64,000 nt of DNA from Archangium sp. Lineage in GTDB: Bacteria > Myxococcota > Myxococcia > Myxococcales > Myxococcaceae. The DNA lies in the NCBI GenBank assembly GCA_030681645.1, contig JAUXRX010000018.1, positions 62,001-126,000 of the forward strand. Reading direction: 5' to 3'. Positions 1-7,379 of the stretch are shown in pieces. A model generated the notes under the pieces. It worked only from the letters and a program-made list of their open reading frames with translations. It made no database searches and was not told the origin of the DNA. How positions within the stretch are numbered: the stretch's first letter is position 1; each line of letters starts with the position of its first letter. Made by a program: the position numbers and the translations under genes.

Positions 1-1
1 C

Positions 2-241
2 GGCATCAACCTCTGCCTGAGCCGGGTGGTGGCGGAGGACGGCAAGACGGCCGGCCCCGCCGACCCCGAGGCCTGTGTGCTCGAGCCCCAGCCCCTCGAG
101 CCCGGCCAGCGCACTGACGCTCGCAAGACCCTGGCCACCACCATTGCGCCCGGAAGGTGGCGTTATGAGACGACGATTCGGCTTCCCAACGGCTCGGGAG
201 AGAAAGTGCTGACCCCGGTGTTCACCGTGAGCACGAACTGA
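2..241 (+). CDS. C-terminal end of an unrecognised protein (partial)
   Basis: The reading frame is open from the first complete codon in the window and stops at 241, so this is the 3' end of a gene that begins outside. The visible 79 residues contain one Cys and a Pro-rich stretch, and end in a beta-strand-like segment (GRWRYETTIRLPNG). The frame has the high GC third positions typical of the real genes here. The ending could belong to an Ig-like or beta-sandwich domain of an exported protein, but that is a guess. No function is assigned. Confidence 0.6.
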   Translation, partial: GINLCLSRVVAEDGKTAGPADPEACVLEPQPLEPGQRTDARKTLATTIAPGRWRYETTIRLPNGSGEKVLTPVFTVSTN

Positions 242-288
242 CCGGCAGGACAGACCTCAAACTGTCTTCGCGCGTTCACGGGAATACG

Positions 289-882
289 GTGTGGCGCGTC
301 TTGAAGTTCTTCCTGCGGCTCTTCGGCAAGCTGAGGTTCTGGCAGCAGCTGGTGCTGGTGGTGTGCCTGCCGCTGGTGCTGCTCAACACCTCGGTCGCCT
401 TCTTCGGCAGCTCGGCGGTGTTCCCGCTCTCGCCCTTCTTCGTGAAGGAGAAGTGGCACGCGCTCACCTCCTACGCGAAGCACCGCCCGTTCTGCCTGCT
501 GACCGGGCACGGGGACCTGGCTGCGCTCGCGGCCGCGGCCGAACGGAAGCTCGGCCTGCCCCGCGGGTTGATGGGCGCGATCGTCTCGGTGGAATCGGGT
601 GGCCGCCCACACCGCATCTCGTTCGCCGGCGCGATGGGCCCCGCCCAGCTGATGCCCGGCACGGCGGCGCTCCTCGACGTCGGCGATCCCTTCGACCCCG
701 CGGAGTCGATCGACGCCGGCGCGCGCTACCTCTCGCAGCAGCTCAAGCGCAGCGGCCGGGTGGATCTCGCGGTGGCCGCGTACAACGCGGGGCCGGGGGC
801 GGTGAACGGCCGCATTCCGCAGAACGGTGAGACCGAGCTCTACGTGGCGAAGGTGATGAAGGCCATGAACCGGCTCAACTGA
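289..882 (+). CDS. Membrane-anchored lytic transglycosylase (SLT family)
   Basis: This 197-residue protein starts at a GTG and has one hydrophobic segment at about residues 19-40, followed by an SLT-type lysozyme-like domain (about 80-190). Family hallmarks are visible: the catalytic Glu in SVESGG (Glu102), GAMGPAQLMPGTA, and AAYNAGPGAV near the end. Enzymes of this family cleave the MurNAc-GlcNAc bond of peptidoglycan and leave a 1,6-anhydro end. The N-terminal anchor suggests it acts in the periplasm while tethered to the inner membrane. It converges on the next gene with one base between stop codons. Length is at the short end for the family because only the catalytic domain is present. 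Confidence 0.88.
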   Translation: MWRVLKFFLRLFGKLRFWQQLVLVVCLPLVLLNTSVAFFGSSAVFPLSPFFVKEKWHALTSYAKHRPFCLLTGHGDLAALAAAAERKLGLPRGLMGAIVSVESGGRPHRISFAGAMGPAQLMPGTAALLDVGDPFDPAESIDAGARYLSQQLKRSGRVDLAVAAYNAGPGAVNGRIPQNGETELYVAKVMKAMNRLN

Positions 883-883
883 G

Positions 884-1339
884 CTACCGGGTGGTCTGCC
901 TGTAGTTCTGCCCGCCATTGTTGAACCAGAGATCGCCCACGTCGCGCGCGAAGGCGGTGTCGGCGGGCGCGTGGCAGGCGAGCCCGACGTGGATCGCGAA
1001 CTCGACCTCGGTGCCGGGGGCGCAGCCCGAGAGATGGAAGGTGCCGTTCACCACCGGGCAGGGCACGTCGTTGCTCGACACCACGTGCTGCGTCTTCCAG
1101 CCGTCGGCGCTCCAGTGCAGCTCGAGCCAGGGAATGGTGATGGCCGTGAAGCCGCGCGCGAGCCACCCCCGCGCTTCGGCCTGGCGCTGCACTTCGACCA
1201 TGTCGGCGTGAACGAGGAAGTGGAGCGTGCTCACCGGCCCCTTCGACGAGAACATCGAGAGCACGCTGCGCGGGGCATCGAGCCTCGAGGGTGGTCGTGG
1301 GAGAGCGGTGTCTGGTTGGCTGGGCGGCGGCTGCTTCAT
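884..1339 (-). CDS. Small protein with a CBM21/CBM53-like carbohydrate-binding domain
   Basis: The frame is open further upstream, but the ATG at 1339 is preceded by a purine-rich ribosome-binding site (GAGGGGGAAG), giving 151 residues. The C-terminal half ends in DLWFNNGGQNYR, which matches the W-x-N-N-G-G-x-N-Y motif near the end of CBM21 and CBM53 domains that bind glycogen or starch. Further back are WLELHWSADGW and a FHLSGCAPGTEVEFAIHVG segment, as expected for a beta-sandwich. There is no signal peptide, so a cytoplasmic role such as binding storage glucan is possible. The N-terminal 40 residues are Pro/Ser-rich and probably disordered. Family placement rests on the motif alone. Confidence 0.7.
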   Translation of the reverse strand: MKQPPPSQPDTALPRPPSRLDAPRSVLSMFSSKGPVSTLHFLVHADMVEVQRQAEARGWLARGFTAITIPWLELHWSADGWKTQHVVSSNDVPCPVVNGTFHLSGCAPGTEVEFAIHVGLACHAPADTAFARDVGDLWFNNGGQNYRQTTR

Positions 1340-1458
1340 GGCGACTTCCCCCTCGTTCGAAACTAGGCCCAATGAATAAGGCCGCGCCAGAGCGCCGGGG
1401 GACATTTTCACGGATCGCTCTTTGACCTTCTCATCGCTCCCGTGTCCTCTTCTTTGAA

Positions 1459-2064
1459 GTGAGCCCTCCGGCGCCACAGCTGCGTGTCATTCCCGGCGGT
1501 TCGGCCGGCGAGCCGAGCGATGGCGAGCTCGTACGCGCATTTTCTGCGGGTGACTCGGCGGCGTTCGGGCAGCTCATCAGGCGCCACCAGGACACCGTCT
1601 TCAAGGTGGTGCGCCGCTACGCGCGATCGATCGACGACGCGCGCGACCTCACCCAGCGCGCTTTTCTGCAGGCCTTCGAGGCCGCCGAGCGCGCGCACGA
1701 CGTTCCCTTCAAGGCGTGGGTGCTGCGCATCGCGATCAACCTGGGCAAGAACCACGCGCGCGACGCGGGGCGATGGCAGCTCGCGCCGGTGAGCGCGGTC
1801 GACGCCGAGCGACCCTCACTCGCCGCTCCTCACGAGGCCCTCGAGCGCGCCGAAGAAGAGGCGCTCACCCGCCTGGCGGTGTTGTCGTTGCCCACCCGCC
1901 AGCGCGAGGTCTTCACCCTGCGCATCGACGCGGGGCTGTCCTTCGCCGAGGTGGCGCAGGCGCTGGGCATCACCGAGGGCAACGCCAAGGCCCACTTTCA
2001 TCACGCCGTGAAGCGCCTCAAGGAAGAGGTCGCGGCGCTGTCGACGCCGGGAGAACGCCCATGA
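1459..2064 (+). CDS. ECF-type RNA polymerase sigma factor
   Basis: A 201-residue protein with sigma region 2 at about residues 25-95 (AFGQLIRRHQDTVFKVV, DDARDLTQRAFLQAF, FKAWVLRIAINLGKNHAR) and region 4 at about 140-190 (LPTRQREVFTLR, SFAEVAQALGITEGNAKAH). Regions 1 and 3 are missing, as in extracytoplasmic-function sigma factors. The stop overlaps the start of the anti-sigma-like gene in an ATGA arrangement, so the two are translationally coupled. The chosen GTG start has no strong ribosome-binding site; the start of region 2 sets the latest possible start. It should direct transcription of an envelope- or metal-stress regulon. Confidence 0.88.
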   Translation: MSPPAPQLRVIPGGSAGEPSDGELVRAFSAGDSAAFGQLIRRHQDTVFKVVRRYARSIDDARDLTQRAFLQAFEAAERAHDVPFKAWVLRIAINLGKNHARDAGRWQLAPVSAVDAERPSLAAPHEALERAEEEALTRLAVLSLPTRQREVFTLRIDAGLSFAEVAQALGITEGNAKAHFHHAVKRLKEEVAALSTPGERP

Positions 2065-2504
2065 ACTGTGAAGACGTCGAGCTGGAGCTGTCGGGGAGCG
2101 AGCCTTCGCTCGAAGCGCGCGCGCACCTGGCTGACTGTGCTTCTTGCCAGGCGACCGCGCGGTTGCTCGGGCTGGCCACGTTGCCTCCGCTCACCCAGAA
2201 CGAGCGGCTCCTGCTCAACGGGCTCTCCGCCAGCACCCACGAGGCCTGGCGCGCGCGGCGTTCGCGCGGTGAAGGGCTGCGCCGCTTCGCGAGCCTGGCG
2301 CTGGCCGCGGGGCTGGGCGCGCTGCTCGCCTCGGCGGTGCTGGTCAAGACGTTGCCCAGGGCGGTGCCGGCCGAGCCCCAGGTGCGCACGGTGCTGGTCG
2401 CCGCGCCCGAAGTGCCGGTGCTCGACTTCGACGGAGCCAACCTTTCCGATGACGAAGTGTTCTTCGAAGTGGGTTGGCCATCGCCGACCGAAGGAGACCT
2501 GTGA
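2061..2504 (+). CDS. Membrane anti-sigma factor with putative zinc finger
   Basis: The ATG overlaps the sigma-factor stop. This 147-residue protein has an N-terminal H-x3-C-x2-C motif (His22, Cys26, Cys29 in HLADCASC) typical of zinc-containing anti-sigma factors. One membrane helix follows at about residues 75-95, then a short acidic tail (LSDDEVFFEVGW) on the far side of the membrane. Such proteins hold the partner ECF sigma factor at the inner membrane until a signal releases it. Position directly after the sigma gene supports this role. Its stop overlaps the next ATG (TGATG), making a three-gene operon. Confidence 0.82.
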   Translation: MNCEDVELELSGSEPSLEARAHLADCASCQATARLLGLATLPPLTQNERLLLNGLSASTHEAWRARRSRGEGLRRFASLALAAGLGALLASAVLVKTLPRAVPAEPQVRTVLVAAPEVPVLDFDGANLSDDEVFFEVGWPSPTEGDL

Positions 2505-3049
2505 TGAAGACGAAGCTCATGATGTCGATGCTGGTGTTCGGTGCCCTCGCTGCGTTCGCCGCTCCGCCCCCGGGCGGTCCCGGCAAGCCGGGGAAGTTCG
2601 GCGGTGATCGTGAGGAGCGAATCGAGGCTCGCGAGCGGGAGGCCCGGCTCATGTACGTGGTGGCGATCAGCGAGGCGCTCGAGCTCACCGAGGGCGAGGC
2701 GATCAAGCTGAGCGAGAAGATCAAGGTGATCGAAGAGAAGCGGCGCCCGCTGCGCCAGTCGATGCACGAGGCGATGCGCGCGGTGAAGGACGCGGCCGAC
2801 GGTGACGCCGCCGCCCTCGCGCAGATCGACGCCAACGTGGCCAAGGTGCTCGACGGCCGCGCCCAGATGGCCACGATGGACAAGGAGCTCTTCGCCACGC
2901 TCTCGCAGGGCTACCCCCCGCTCAAGCGCGCGAAGCTGGCGCTGGTGCTGGGGCGGCTCAACCACGAGATGAAGGCGTTCAAGAAGGGCCGCATGGGCGG
3001 CCGGGATGGGCGAGCCCGCGCCTGGAGGGGTGAGGGCGACGAGCGTTAG
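2504..3049 (+). CDS. Exported helical protein, CpxP/heavy-metal-sensor-like
   Basis: The ATG at 2504 overlaps the anti-sigma stop and follows AAGGAGACC, a strong ribosome-binding site, so it is preferred over the upstream ATG at 2474. The 181-residue product has a signal peptide (MKTKLMMSMLVFGALAAFA), a Pro/Gly-rich spacer and a long charged helical region with LELTEGEAIKLSEKI, resembling periplasmic CpxP/Spy or metal-sensor proteins. Third in an operon with an ECF sigma factor and its anti-sigma factor, it is likely the periplasmic sensing or buffering part. The C-terminus is Arg/Gly-rich. Assignment is by architecture and context. Confidence 0.65.
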   Translation: MKTKLMMSMLVFGALAAFAAPPPGGPGKPGKFGGDREERIEAREREARLMYVVAISEALELTEGEAIKLSEKIKVIEEKRRPLRQSMHEAMRAVKDAADGDAAALAQIDANVAKVLDGRAQMATMDKELFATLSQGYPPLKRAKLALVLGRLNHEMKAFKKGRMGGRDGRARAWRGEGDER

Positions 3050-3601
3050 TCACCAGGACACGAGGTACTGCAGGGTGTTCCCGGCCTCCGAGTGCCGGGA
3101 ACGCTCGACGCGCCCGGTCGCCTGGGTGACCTCGAAGATGTACTTGAGCACCCCGCGCCACGAGCCCTCGACGTGAGCGGCCACGGGCCGGGGGTAGCGC
3201 ACCTGGAGGATGCCGCTGGTCTCGTTGTCGGCCTTCCAGATGATGTCGAGCCCGCGCATCGCCACCCTCACCGACGACTCCAGCTTGCTCAACACCGCGG
3301 CCGGGGAGCGATTGGTCGAGGCCAGGGTGCTCTTGAGCATGGGCAGGATGATCGGGGCGAAGCGGTCCTTCACCGCGGCATAGGCCAGCGCCTCGTAGGT
3401 CCCTGCGCCCACCACCGAGATCGCCGCTTCCACCAGCGCCTCGACCTGGAGCGCGGGGTGCCAGGTCTCGTCGTAGGGGCTGTTCACCATGGCCAGCACG
3501 GGCGGGGTGAGCTTCGCCTTGATCGCCGGGAAGTGTTCCGTGGTCCGCAGCGGCCGCAGCACCGCGTCGACCCAGGCACCGCTGACTTCGTAGTCGGCCA
3601 T
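3050..3601 (-). CDS. DUF2378 / TIGR02265 family protein (myxobacterial)
   Basis: A 183-residue protein resembling the paralogous DUF2378 (TIGR02265) family, described as restricted to Myxococcales and of unknown function. The pattern of about 180-200 residues, a LPMLKSTLASTNRSP segment in the middle and a C-terminal GVLKYIFEVTQATG...HSEAGNTLQYLVSW ending supports this. There is no signal peptide or membrane segment, so it is probably cytoplasmic. It converges on the sensor gene with no bases between them, and its start is 28 bases from the divergent quinone oxidoreductase start. Function cannot be inferred. Confidence 0.7.
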   Translation of the reverse strand: MADYEVSGAWVDAVLRPLRTTEHFPAIKAKLTPPVLAMVNSPYDETWHPALQVEALVEAAISVVGAGTYEALAYAAVKDRFAPIILPMLKSTLASTNRSPAAVLSKLESSVRVAMRGLDIIWKADNETSGILQVRYPRPVAAHVEGSWRGVLKYIFEVTQATGRVERSRHSEAGNTLQYLVSW

Positions 3602-3629
3602 GGAGCGACGCTCGCGTTAGAGATGCGCC

Positions 3630-4598
3630 ATGTCCAGAGCCATTCGAGTGCAGGCCGTCGGTGATGCGAGCGCGCTGAAGTTCGAGACCGTCGAGGTGCC
3701 GGCGCCGGGGCCCGGCGAGGTGCAGCTGCGGCACACCGCCATCGGGGTGAACTTCATCGACGTCTACCATCGCACCGGCCTGTACCCGCTGCCGCTCCCG
3801 TTCATCTCCGGACAGGAGGGCGCGGGGGTGGTGACGGCGCTCGGCGAAGGCGTCACCTCGCTGCGCGTGGGTCAGCGGGTGGCGTACGCGGGGCTGGCCG
3901 GCTCGTACGCCGAGCTGCGGAACGCGAAGGCGGAGCGGTTGATCGCGCTGCCCGAGGAGATCAGCGACGTGACGGCCGCGTCGATCATGCTCAAGGGCAT
4001 GACCGCCGAGTTCCTGCTGAACCGCTGCCGCCCGGTGAAGGCGGGCGACGCGGTGCTCATTCACGCGGCCGCCGGTGGCGTGGGGTTGCTCGCGACGCAG
4101 TGGGCGCGGCACCTCGGCGCGACGGTGATCGGCGCGGTCGGCACGGCGAGGAAGCTCGAGCTCGCTGCTCCGAACTGCGACCACGTCCTCTGCCTGGCTG
4201 ACGGGCCGTGGGTGGACAAGGTGAAGGCGCTCACCTCCGGGCGCGGCGTGCAGGTGGTCTACGACTCGGTGGGGAAGGACACGGTGCTGCATTCGCTCGA
4301 TGCGTTGGCGCCGCGGGGCATGCTGGTGTCGTTCGGCCAGTCGAGCGGGAAGCCGGCGCCGCTCGACATCGTCGCGCTCGGCGGCATGCGCTCGCTGTAC
4401 CTCTCGCGGCCTTCGTTGTTCGCGTACATCAGCACCCGGGCCGAGCTGGAGCAGAGCGCGAAGGCGCTGTTCGACGTCATTCGCGCGGGGCACGTGAAGG
4501 TGACGCCGCCGCGCACGTTCGCGTTGGCTGACGCGCAGCAGGCGCACCGCGCGCTCGAGGGGCGCGAGACGACGGGCTCGGTGGTGCTGATCCCCTGA
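3630..4598 (+). CDS. qor: NADPH:quinone oxidoreductase (zinc-free MDR superfamily)
   Basis: A 322-residue medium-chain dehydrogenase/reductase of full family length. The N-terminal GroES-like domain has the QOR signatures GVNFIDVYHRTGLYP and ISGQEGAGVV. The Rossmann domain has HAAAGGVG at about residues 145-152 for NADP binding. Zinc ligands of alcohol dehydrogenases are absent, as in QOR. It should reduce quinones or enones with NADPH in the cytoplasm. It stands alone, and a palindromic repeat 17-56 bases after the stop may act as its terminator. Confidence 0.9.
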   Translation: MSRAIRVQAVGDASALKFETVEVPAPGPGEVQLRHTAIGVNFIDVYHRTGLYPLPLPFISGQEGAGVVTALGEGVTSLRVGQRVAYAGLAGSYAELRNAKAERLIALPEEISDVTAASIMLKGMTAEFLLNRCRPVKAGDAVLIHAAAGGVGLLATQWARHLGATVIGAVGTARKLELAAPNCDHVLCLADGPWVDKVKALTSGRGVQVVYDSVGKDTVLHSLDALAPRGMLVSFGQSSGKPAPLDIVALGGMRSLYLSRPSLFAYISTRAELEQSAKALFDVIRAGHVKVTPPRTFALADAQQAHRALEGRETTGSVVLIP

Positions 4599-4614
4599 AG
4601 AACGTCGCACCTGT

Positions 4615-4654
4615 CTCCCTCTCCCCGAGGGGGAGAGGGTCGGGGAGAGAGGGC
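4615..4654. repeat. Palindromic repeat, family A (divergent copy)
   Basis: The sequence CCCTCTCCCC is followed after a short loop by GGGAGAGGG and then by a second G-rich arm. This is the variant copy of a palindrome that recurs at 7330-7371, 16211-16252 and 50082-50123. It lies just after the quinone oxidoreductase stop and could form a terminator-like hairpin, though no T-run follows. Confidence 0.65.
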
Positions 4655-4671
4655 AAACCTGGTGGAGTGGG

Positions 4672-4701
4672 TCCCTCGACTCTGCCGGGGATGAACGGTA
4701 G
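4672..4701. repeat. Dispersed repeat, family B
   Basis: The sequence CCCTCGACTCTGCCGGGGAT followed by GAACGGTA matches other copies of the form CCCCTCGACTCCGCTCGGGG-TGAACGGT at 11711-11742, 23335-23363 and 26719-26750. It lies immediately upstream of the esterase gene and next to the family A repeat. Confidence 0.65.
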
Positions 4702-4710
4702 GGACAGCGC

Positions 4711-5913
4711 GTGCGCGCCTCTCTCTTCGCCCTGCTGTTCCTGACCGCCTGCGGTGCGCCGCTCCCCGGCGCCGATGCGGGGTTGATGACCAGCGACTCC
4801 GGGGTCGTCACGGCCGACGCTGGCTTCGACGCGGGGCTGCCTGACGCGGGTCAGCCCGACGCGGGGAGCGCGGATGCGGGCATCGTCACCGTGCTGCGCG
4901 TGCGCTACCCGGCCGGCACGCAGGCGGTCTTCGCGCGCGGCTCGAAGGCGCCCTTCAACTGGAACACCGGCCTGCCGATGGTGAAGGTGAACGACGACAC
5001 CTGGACGCTCACGGTCACCACGCTCGCGGAAGATCTCGAGTGGAAGCCGCTGCTCGACGACACCACCTGGTCGAAGGGCCCGAACTACCGGGGGCGGCTC
5101 GGCGCCGTGAACGAGATCGCCCCGCACTTCTTCCGCGACAACGGCATGTGGACGATTCGCTGGCCGGCCTTCGCCTCGACGCTGCTGGGCAACACGCGCG
5201 GCGTGTACGTGTACCTGCCGCCCACCTACCTGGAGAACGCGGCCGCGCGCCTGCCCGTCGTCTACATGCACGACGGCCAGAACCTGTTCGATCCGAACGC
5301 GGCCTTCGGCGGGGTGACGTGGGGCGTACCGCAAACGATGGACAGCGCCGCCGGCGACGGGCGCTTCCGCGAGGCGATCGTGGTGGGGCCCGAGAACGCG
5401 GGCGCCGCGCGCATCGCCGAGTACACGCCCACGGCCGACCCGATGTACGGCGGCGGCAACGGCGACCTCTACCTGCGCATGCTGGTCGAAGAGCTCAAGC
5501 CGCGCGTCGACGCCGAGCTCCGCACGTTGCCCGGGAGGGAAGACACGGTGCTGATCGGCTCGTCGCTGGGCGGGCTGATCAGCAGCCATGCGGGCGTGCG
5601 CAAGCCGGAGACGTTCGGGTTGATCGGCGCGATGTCCCCCAGCGTGTGGTGGGACAGCCGGGTGCTGCTCACAATCCTCCCGCAGACCGGAGCGACCCGG
5701 CCCCTGCGCGTGTACGTGGACAGCGGCGACAGCGGTGGCTCGAACGACGGCATGGCGGACACCGCCGATCTCGCCGCGGCGTACCGGGTGCTGGGCTACG
5801 TCGACGGCACCACCCTCAAGTACGTGGTGCAGCCGGGGGCGACGCACACCGAGTCGGCCTGGGCTTCCCGCCTGCCCGGGGCGCTGGAGTTTCTGCTCGG
5901 GCCGGGGCGCTGA
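4711..5913 (+). CDS. Lipoprotein esterase, enterochelin-esterase/esterase D-like
   Basis: A 400-residue exported protein. A short signal ends in the lipobox LTAC (Cys14), followed by a linker of repeated D-A-G units typical of myxobacterial lipoproteins. Residues about 60-150 form a small beta domain. The rest is an alpha/beta hydrolase of the putative esterase family: VVYMHDGQNLFD, the nucleophile elbow GSSLGG (Ser285), and a late His in GATHTESAW. Enzymes of this fold hydrolyse siderophore esters or other acyl esters. The true substrate is not visible. GTG is the only plausible start before the lipobox. Confidence 0.82.
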   Translation: MRASLFALLFLTACGAPLPGADAGLMTSDSGVVTADAGFDAGLPDAGQPDAGSADAGIVTVLRVRYPAGTQAVFARGSKAPFNWNTGLPMVKVNDDTWTLTVTTLAEDLEWKPLLDDTTWSKGPNYRGRLGAVNEIAPHFFRDNGMWTIRWPAFASTLLGNTRGVYVYLPPTYLENAAARLPVVYMHDGQNLFDPNAAFGGVTWGVPQTMDSAAGDGRFREAIVVGPENAGAARIAEYTPTADPMYGGGNGDLYLRMLVEELKPRVDAELRTLPGREDTVLIGSSLGGLISSHAGVRKPETFGLIGAMSPSVWWDSRVLLTILPQTGATRPLRVYVDSGDSGGSNDGMADTADLAAAYRVLGYVDGTTLKYVVQPGATHTESAWASRLPGALEFLLGPGR

Positions 5914-5946
5914 CAGTTCGGGGTTTTGTGACAGACTGAGGGCCCC

Positions 5947-7323
5947 ATGCGCAGACCCCTGCTTTCCGCGACCCTGTTGGCCGCCACGCTCGTGCTCACC
6001 GCTTCCGGCTGTAACTGTGGACGGCAGATGGTCACGATGACGCAGTCTTCCCTGTCCCTCCCGGTGGAGGTGCTCGACTTCGGCGTGGTCCCCGAGGGCA
6101 CCTCGAAGGGCAGCAAGTTCCGCGTCGACAACGTGGGCCGCGCCCCGGTGAACATCACCGTCTCAGTCGACCCGGCGGGCAGCGCCGACTTCACCCTGGG
6201 CATGGTGCCGATGACGGTGGAGGCGGGTGGCTTCGTCGAGGTGCCGGTGACGTTCACGCCCGTGGGCGGCGGCTCTGATGAAGGCGCTGCGCTGGTGACG
6301 ACCGAGGGCCTCGAAATTCCCCTGCGCTGCGTGCTCAAGGGGGGGCCGCTCGAGCCGCGGCTCGCCTTCGTGCCCAACCCGCTCGCGTTCGGCCCGGGCA
6401 ACCTGCCGCTCGAGCGCAAGCCCGCGACGATCAGGAGCGTGGGCACCTCGGCGCTCAACGTGCGCAGCGTCGGCGTCGATCCGACCGGCAGCCTGCAGTT
6501 CGCCGTCGAGCTGCCGACCCTTCCCGCGAGGTTGCTGCCGGGCGAGCAGATGCAAGTGATGGTTGCGTACGCGCGCACGGCGGACACCCGGACGGGCTTC
6601 ATGGAGGTGCTCTCCGACGACGCCGACGCAGGACGCCGCCTCCTGGAGCTGTTCCCCGACCCGCCCACGGTCTGCACCGATCGCGTGGACAACGACGGCG
6701 ACGGCCTGATCGACTTCCCGCAGGACCCCGGCTGCCAGGACGCGACCGACGAAGACGAGTCGAACGCCGCCCAGTGCGTGAACGGCGCCGTGCAGCCCTG
6801 CGACATCGGCGCGTGCATGTTCGCGGGCAATCGGACCTGCGCGAACAACATCTGGGGCATGTGCATGGGCAGCTGCGATGCGGGCGTGCCGGACGCCGGC
6901 TTCGACGCGGGCGTGGACGCGGGCACGAACTGCGACCCACTCGGCACCTACACGCTGGACGCAGGGTCGATCGCCTACTCGTGCTGCGACGGCCTCGGCT
7001 TCCCGTTGGTGAGCATCAACATCAACCGGTTTCAGATTCAGGCGGGCCGCGTCCGCCCGCTCCAGACTCAGCCTGGAGGTACCCTCCCCCTCATCTCGGC
7101 GGCTCCCGTCTGCCCGAGCGGCTCCTTCAGCTACGAGGTGGTGGACACCGGCATGGGCGGAAACGCCTGCGTCGAGACCTATACCCTGACCGGGACCTTC
7201 GTCGGTCCGAACACCTTCGTCGGCACGTACACGGCTGATTTCAGCGGAGCGGATTGTTCGGGCGCCTTGTGCGGCGGCAACAACTGCACGACCCAGACCT
7301 GGAACATCTCCGCAGGTCGCTGA
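5947..7323 (+). CDS. Lipoprotein with ASH/HYDIN-like domains and a TSP3-like calcium motif
   Basis: The 458-residue product has a signal peptide ending in the lipobox ASGC (Cys22). Two repeats of about 110 residues follow that resemble ASH/choice-of-anchor-D Ig-like folds (VLDFGVVPEGTSKGSKF and LAFGPGNLPLERKP). Next are DNDGDGLIDFPQDPGC, a thrombospondin-type-3-like Ca-binding motif, a Cys-rich patch, a DAG linker, and a C-terminal beta domain of about 130 residues with paired Cys. It is probably attached to the outer membrane and may bind protein or calcium. It starts 33 bases after the esterase stop and may share its transcript. The same TSP3-like motif recurs in the protein at 33028-35988. 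Confidence 0.75.
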   Translation: MRRPLLSATLLAATLVLTASGCNCGRQMVTMTQSSLSLPVEVLDFGVVPEGTSKGSKFRVDNVGRAPVNITVSVDPAGSADFTLGMVPMTVEAGGFVEVPVTFTPVGGGSDEGAALVTTEGLEIPLRCVLKGGPLEPRLAFVPNPLAFGPGNLPLERKPATIRSVGTSALNVRSVGVDPTGSLQFAVELPTLPARLLPGEQMQVMVAYARTADTRTGFMEVLSDDADAGRRLLELFPDPPTVCTDRVDNDGDGLIDFPQDPGCQDATDEDESNAAQCVNGAVQPCDIGACMFAGNRTCANNIWGMCMGSCDAGVPDAGFDAGVDAGTNCDPLGTYTLDAGSIAYSCCDGLGFPLVSININRFQIQAGRVRPLQTQPGGTLPLISAAPVCPSGSFSYEVVDTGMGGNACVETYTLTGTFVGPNTFVGTYTADFSGADCSGALCGGNNCTTQTWNISAGR

Positions 7324-7329
7324 GGGCAG

Positions 7330-7371
7330 CCCCTCACCCCGGCCCTCTCCCCGCTGCGCAGGGAGAGGGAG
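7330..7371. repeat. Palindromic repeat, family A
   Basis: CCCTCACCCCGGCCCTCTCC followed by CCGCTGCGCAGGGAGAGGG. The arms CCCTCTCCC and GGGAGAGGG flank CGCTGCGCA. Near-identical copies occur at 16211-16252 and 50082-50123. Here it lies between two convergent genes. Confidence 0.85.
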
Positions 7372-7379
7372 GCAAGTCG